Part shown: piece after piece, positions 60,775 to 64,000 of the stretch
How positions within the stretch are numbered: position 1 is the first letter of the stretch
Layout: every line of letters starts with the position of its first letter
Source: Klebsiella aerogenes KCTC 2190
GTDB lineage: Bacteria > Pseudomonadota > Gammaproteobacteria > Enterobacterales > Enterobacteriaceae
Assembly: GCF_000215745.1 (NCBI RefSeq)
Contig: NC_015663.1
Coordinates: forward strand, 2,232,001 to 2,296,000
Reading direction: 5' to 3'
Length of the DNA: 64,000 bases
The notes under the pieces: generated by a model
Seen by the model: only the letters and a program-made list of their open reading frames with translations
Told to the model about the DNA's origin: nothing
The model's database searches: none
Position numbers and translations under genes: made by a program

Positions 60775-62892
60775 ATGGCTACCAGCAAACTGATTAAAGG
60801 CGATACTCTTACCGAAACCAGCAACGCCGCTGATGGTTTTAACCCAGCAACTGAAGTTAGCAACTATAGCTATACTTCAGCGCGTGTCGCAAAGCCGGTC
60901 TATAACAAATATAAAGCAGCAACCACTAAGCCGAAGGTATTTGGCTATTATACCGACTGGTCTCAGTATGATGGTCGCCTGCAAGGGGACGATTCTAAAG
61001 ATAACCGCGGTCGCGGCTACGACCTGACCAATATCTCACCGACTGCTTACGATAAAATTATTTTCGGCTTCGTTGGCGTGACCGGTTTCCATAAAAATGA
61101 TGGCCAGTATCGTGACGTCGTGGCTGAAGGCGCGGAACAGTGCGGTAAAGTTAAGTACGAACCGACTTTCCTTGATCCATGGGGTGATTTCCAGTCTTAC
61201 GTCAACGTTGGACATAGCGTTAGCGGCTGGGATGTTGATCCGAAGACCGTGACTCAAGAAAATTGTAAAGGTCTGCTCGGCGGTCTGCGCGATCTGCAGG
61301 CGAAAGCGAAACAGCAGGGCCATAACCTGGTGCTGTCCATGAGCATCGGCGGCTGGACCATGAGTAACGGCTTCCATGAAACCGCAGCGTCTGATTCCGC
61401 ACGTAAAACCTTCGCCAAAGGCGTGGTGAAACTGTTCAAACAGTTCCCGATGTTCAGCGAAGTGGATATCGATTGGGAATACCCGAACGCCGAAGGCGCT
61501 GGCAACCCATTCGGCCCGGAAGATGGTGAAAACTATGCGTTGCTTATTGGCGAACTGCGTAAGCAACTGGATTCCGCCAGCCTGAGCAATGTGAAAATCT
61601 CCATCGCCAGCTCCGCGGTCGTGAAGACCTTTGATTACTCCAACGTGAAAGCGCTGATTAAAGCAGGTCTGTACGGCATCAACCTGATGACCTATGACTT
61701 CTTCGGTACCCCGTGGGCGGAAAGCGTTGCTCATCACACTAACCTGAATGCGCTGGAAGAGGGCGGTTGGGGCGTCAACACTATCGTGGAACATCTGCTG
61801 TCTGAAGGTTTCCCTGCTGAAAATATCAACATTGGTTATGCCGGCTATACCCGTAATGGCCGTAACGTTGAGCTGGAGTCGCTGTCTCCGCTGAAAGGCA
61901 CCTATAACCCGGGTAACGGCGATACCACCGGTACTTTCGAATCCGGCACTAATGAATGGTATGACGTGATCTACAACTACCTGGATCTGGAAAACCAGAA
62001 AGGCCGTAACGGTTTCAACGTCTACACCGACCAGGTCGCTGATGCTGACTACCTGTATAACCCGGAATCCAAGCTGTTCATGTCTCTGGATACTCCACGT
62101 TCAGTAAAAGCGAAGGGCGAATATGCAGCAAGCCTGGGTCTGGGTGGTATGTTTACCTGGACTATCGATCAGGACAATGGCGTGTTGCTGAACGCGGCTC
62201 GTGAAGGTCTGGGTTATGAAATTGAATCTGAAGTCATCGATATGGAACCGTTCTACTTCGAAGGCATCAACGTAGAAAAAGATGAATCTGAAGAAGACGA
62301 TAAGGCAACTGATGTCAATCATGCGCCAAAAGCCGCTATCGAGCTGCTGGTTGTCGGCGGTTCTACCGTCCAGCTGTCAGGCGCGAATTCTTCTGATGAA
62401 GATGATGATGAACTGAGCTACAGCTGGGGCGTACCGTCTGAAATTACCGTCGCGGATAAAACTGCGGAAGTGATTGAGTTTATGGTGCCTGAAGTGAGCG
62501 CGAAAACGGCCTTCCAGTTCACTCTGTTTGTGCGTGACTGCTACAACGAACCTTCCACTCAGCAACGTTTTGTGCTGACGGCGGTGCCAGCATTAGCATC
62601 TCAGGGCGAACCTGAACCGGCTGATGAAGAAGAAGATGAAACCGACATTATTCCGGTTCCAGACGAAGATACTACACCGGCTGAAGATGACGCCTCTGCC
62701 GATGATGCGGCAGACCAGGATGCGCCACACGCGCTGTGGGATGCTAACACCGTATACGGCGCAAGCTGGGGTACCTTCGAAACCGTGAGCTGGAAAGGTC
62801 ACAACTACCAGGTGAAATGGTGGTCCCAGGGCGACCAGCCTGACCTGAACTGCGGTCAGAGCGGCGCATGGACTGACTTAGGCGCTTACTAA
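60775..62892 (+). CDS. GH18 chitinase with PKD-like and CBM5/12 domains, no signal peptide
   Basis: A 705-residue chitinase. Residues about 54-480 form the GH18 barrel (KVFGYYTDWSQYDG start, SIGGWTMS, then EVDIDWEYP with catalytic Glu235 and Asp231/Asp233, INLMTYDFFG, and GGMFTWTIDQDNG). Residues about 518-612 look like a PKD/Ig-like module. An acidic linker (about 613-650, EPEPADEEEDETD and similar) leads to a CBM5/12 chitin-binding module ending at 705 (ALWDANTVYGASW, KWWSQGDQPD). The N terminus MATSKLIKGDTLTETS is polar, with no Sec or Tat signal. Codon use is strongly biased towards preferred codons, unlike the AT-rich neighbours. It is probably released through the holin/muramidase. Confidence 0.92.
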   Translation: MATSKLIKGDTLTETSNAADGFNPATEVSNYSYTSARVAKPVYNKYKAATTKPKVFGYYTDWSQYDGRLQGDDSKDNRGRGYDLTNISPTAYDKIIFGFVGVTGFHKNDGQYRDVVAEGAEQCGKVKYEPTFLDPWGDFQSYVNVGHSVSGWDVDPKTVTQENCKGLLGGLRDLQAKAKQQGHNLVLSMSIGGWTMSNGFHETAASDSARKTFAKGVVKLFKQFPMFSEVDIDWEYPNAEGAGNPFGPEDGENYALLIGELRKQLDSASLSNVKISIASSAVVKTFDYSNVKALIKAGLYGINLMTYDFFGTPWAESVAHHTNLNALEEGGWGVNTIVEHLLSEGFPAENINIGYAGYTRNGRNVELESLSPLKGTYNPGNGDTTGTFESGTNEWYDVIYNYLDLENQKGRNGFNVYTDQVADADYLYNPESKLFMSLDTPRSVKAKGEYAASLGLGGMFTWTIDQDNGVLLNAAREGLGYEIESEVIDMEPFYFEGINVEKDESEEDDKATDVNHAPKAAIELLVVGGSTVQLSGANSSDEDDDELSYSWGVPSEITVADKTAEVIEFMVPEVSAKTAFQFTLFVRDCYNEPSTQQRFVLTAVPALASQGEPEPADEEEDETDIIPVPDEDTTPAEDDASADDAADQDAPHALWDANTVYGASWGTFETVSWKGHNYQVKWWSQGDQPDLNCGQSGAWTDLGAY

Positions 62893-62927
62893 TACTTCTG
62901 CGCTTAACGAGGTATGGGCTCCATGAC

Positions 62928-62954
62928 AAAGCCCCGGTTTTCCGGGGCTTTTTT
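62928..62954 (+). terminator. Terminator after the chitinase gene
   Basis: AAGCCCCGG and CCGGGGCTT form a 9-bp stem with a 4-base loop, running into six T. It lies 36 bases after the chitinase stop and 27 bases before the next gene on the same strand, so read-through may set a lower level of the second protein. Confidence 0.92.
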
Positions 62955-62980
62955 CCACCAGGGAATGAGGAATCGCGTTG

Positions 62981-64000
62981 ATGACCATTGCAATTAAAAA
63001 TAGCCAGATTGATGTGAATAGCTGGTACCAGAAAGTCACTTTAACCTTCACAAACGAAAGTAACCGCCCGCTAGATCTGAACCTGGCGACAATTAGCTTT
63101 ACCGCCTCCGGGCATCCGGATCCGTGGGGCAATACGGGAGGCACGCTAAAAGGAGATCGTTCGTTAACTTTGCGTGACACCGCCCAGGGAACCCTGGAAT
63201 TCAATGAAATCATCATTAACAACAGTAGTGAACTGCTGCTGCAGGCAGGGGAAAGCGGTACCCTGTTTTTTAGCCTGGCTGCCACCCAGGTACCGGTAAA
63301 AATGTCCACCTTTACGTTAACTCTGGCTGACGATACCGCTGATGAAGTTGAGCCAGAACCTGAAGTACCAGCGGATGACACCGCTGATGAGGTTGAACCA
63401 GAACCTGAAGTACCGGCGGATGACACCGCTGATGAGGTTGAACCAGAACCTGAAGTACTGGCGGATGATACCGCTGATGATATTGAGCCAGAACCTGAAG
63501 CGCCCACCGATGATGCGATCACCGGCGCGGGACTGACCCTGGTATCCGGGGAGGTGAAAGCGTCCAGCTGGTACCAACGTATTGCCCTGACGCTGACGAA
63601 TCACTATTCGCAGTCCGTCGATATTAATCAGTTGAAATTAGGATTCACCGCGACAGCGCATCCCGATCCGTACAGCCCATTTAGCGGCACCATGCTGGGG
63701 AATCAGGCGGTAACGCTGGCCAGCGACGGCGGCTGGCCGACAGAAAAAAATACCATCACAATCAATAACGACGGCGAGTATCTGTTGGCTTCCGGTAAAT
63801 CAGCGGTGCTGGAGTTTTATCTTTCGGCCACGCAAACGCCCGTTGCGCTTAGCGATCTGACGGTGACGCTGGCCCATGATCCTGGACGCCAGGGACAAAT
63901 CATTGTGCAATTCCCGGCGCAGGCGCAGAGCACCTCGCTGAAGCCGGAGATCGAACTGCAGTATCCGGATGGCCGCCAGCAGCGCTTTGCCGGCGAATGG
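62981..64000 (+). CDS. Partial gene: signal-less protein with duplicated beta-rich domains and acidic repeats
   Basis: The frame is open for 340 codons from the ATG to the window edge without a stop. Residues 1-114 and about 178-288 are two copies of one domain: both have SWYQ, a TLT(F)TN stretch, FTA(S/T)(G/A)HPDP, I(I/T)INN, and LSATQ/LAATQ with PV. They are beta-rich and look like carbohydrate-binding modules, but no known CBM family was recognised. Four 15-residue acidic repeats (ADDTADEVEPEPEVP) join them, similar to the acidic linker of the chitinase. It has no signal peptide. A catalytic domain, perhaps another chitinase, may follow outside the window. Confidence 0.75.
   Translation, partial: MTIAIKNSQIDVNSWYQKVTLTFTNESNRPLDLNLATISFTASGHPDPWGNTGGTLKGDRSLTLRDTAQGTLEFNEIIINNSSELLLQAGESGTLFFSLAATQVPVKMSTFTLTLADDTADEVEPEPEVPADDTADEVEPEPEVPADDTADEVEPEPEVLADDTADDIEPEPEAPTDDAITGAGLTLVSGEVKASSWYQRIALTLTNHYSQSVDINQLKLGFTATAHPDPYSPFSGTMLGNQAVTLASDGGWPTEKNTITINNDGEYLLASGKSAVLEFYLSATQTPVALSDLTVTLAHDPGRQGQIIVQFPAQAQSTSLKPEIELQYPDGRQQRFAGEW
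63326..63505 (+). repeat. Four tandem 45-bp repeats coding acidic linker
   Basis: Four consecutive 45-base units (starting 63326, 63371, 63416, 63461) encode A-D-D-T-A-D-E-V-E-P-E-P-E-V-P with few changes; the fourth has D-I and A-P variants. The second and third units are almost identical in DNA, so copy number could change by slippage or recombination. Confidence 0.93.

Noticed and set aside
62878..63522. Minus-strand Ser/Gly repeat protein
   Set aside because: It is the reverse reading of the acidic-repeat gene; the plus-strand frame is open to the window edge and has domain duplication.
57803..64000. Prophage remnant as the explanation for holin and muramidase
   Set aside because: No integrase, attachment-site repeat, structural or replication gene is seen, and the genes are interleaved with chitinase and host-type regulators. 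The region right of the window is unseen, so this is not fully excluded.

Overview
The window is a 64 kb piece of an enterobacterial chromosome. Gene order follows the Escherichia coli backbone from dnaT-dnaC through deoCABD, serB-radA-nadR, slt-trpR, creABCD, arcA and thrLABC to dnaK-dnaJ. Proteins are close to E. coli in length and motifs, but accessory genes and a missing segment (no yjjW-yjjI between yjjV and deoC) point away from Escherichia and towards a Klebsiella/Raoultella-type organism. Species cannot be fixed from the sequence alone.

Layout. 0-3.2 kb: yjjA, dnaC, dnaT (primosome loading) and the yjjPB exporter, all leftward. 3.4-5.6 kb: pobA plus an AraC-type regulator for 4-hydroxybenzoate use. 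5.8-7.2 kb: the overlapping LuxR-type pair yjjQ-bglJ. 7.2-11.9 kb: a YbaK-family protein, an orphan PTS EIIC with a striking palindromic operator, iron-regulated fhuF and yjjZ, and a membrane diguanylate cyclase between them. 11.8-12.2 kb: three tandem tRNA-Leu(CAG) genes, one with a base missing from its acceptor stem. 12.3-19.8 kb: rsmC, holD-rimI-yjjG, prfC, osmY, ytjA, yjjUV. 19.8-24.6 kb: deoCABD with DeoR and CRP/CytR control sites. 24.7-36.6 kb: lplA-ytjB, serB-radA-nadR, ettA, slt, trpR, yjjX, gpmB, rob. 36.8-42.9 kb: creABCD, arcA, yjjY, lasT. 43.1-54.2 kb: thrLABC, yaaA, yaaJ, talB, mog, an MHS-type transporter, satP. 54.4-57.8 kb: dnaK-dnaJ with heat-shock promoters.

The accessory region of most interest is 57.9-64.0 kb, directly after dnaJ. 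It holds a LysR-type regulator, a three-helix holin-like protein, a GH108 (TtsA-type) muramidase, a winged-helix regulator with a C-terminal membrane anchor, a 705-residue GH18 chitinase with no Sec signal peptide, and the first 340 codons of a second signal-less protein. That last one has duplicated beta-rich domains joined by four 45-bp acidic repeats and continues past the window edge. The set reads as a phage-lysis-derived (type 10-like) release system dedicated to chitin-degrading cargo. The muramidase is of a different class from the peptidase in the known Serratia chitinase machinery, and the muramidase appears to be co-transcribed with a membrane-tethered regulator.

Starts were chosen by ribosome binding site and by remembered lengths of E. 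coli homologues. All family assignments come from reading motifs and comparison with remembered proteins, not from searches.
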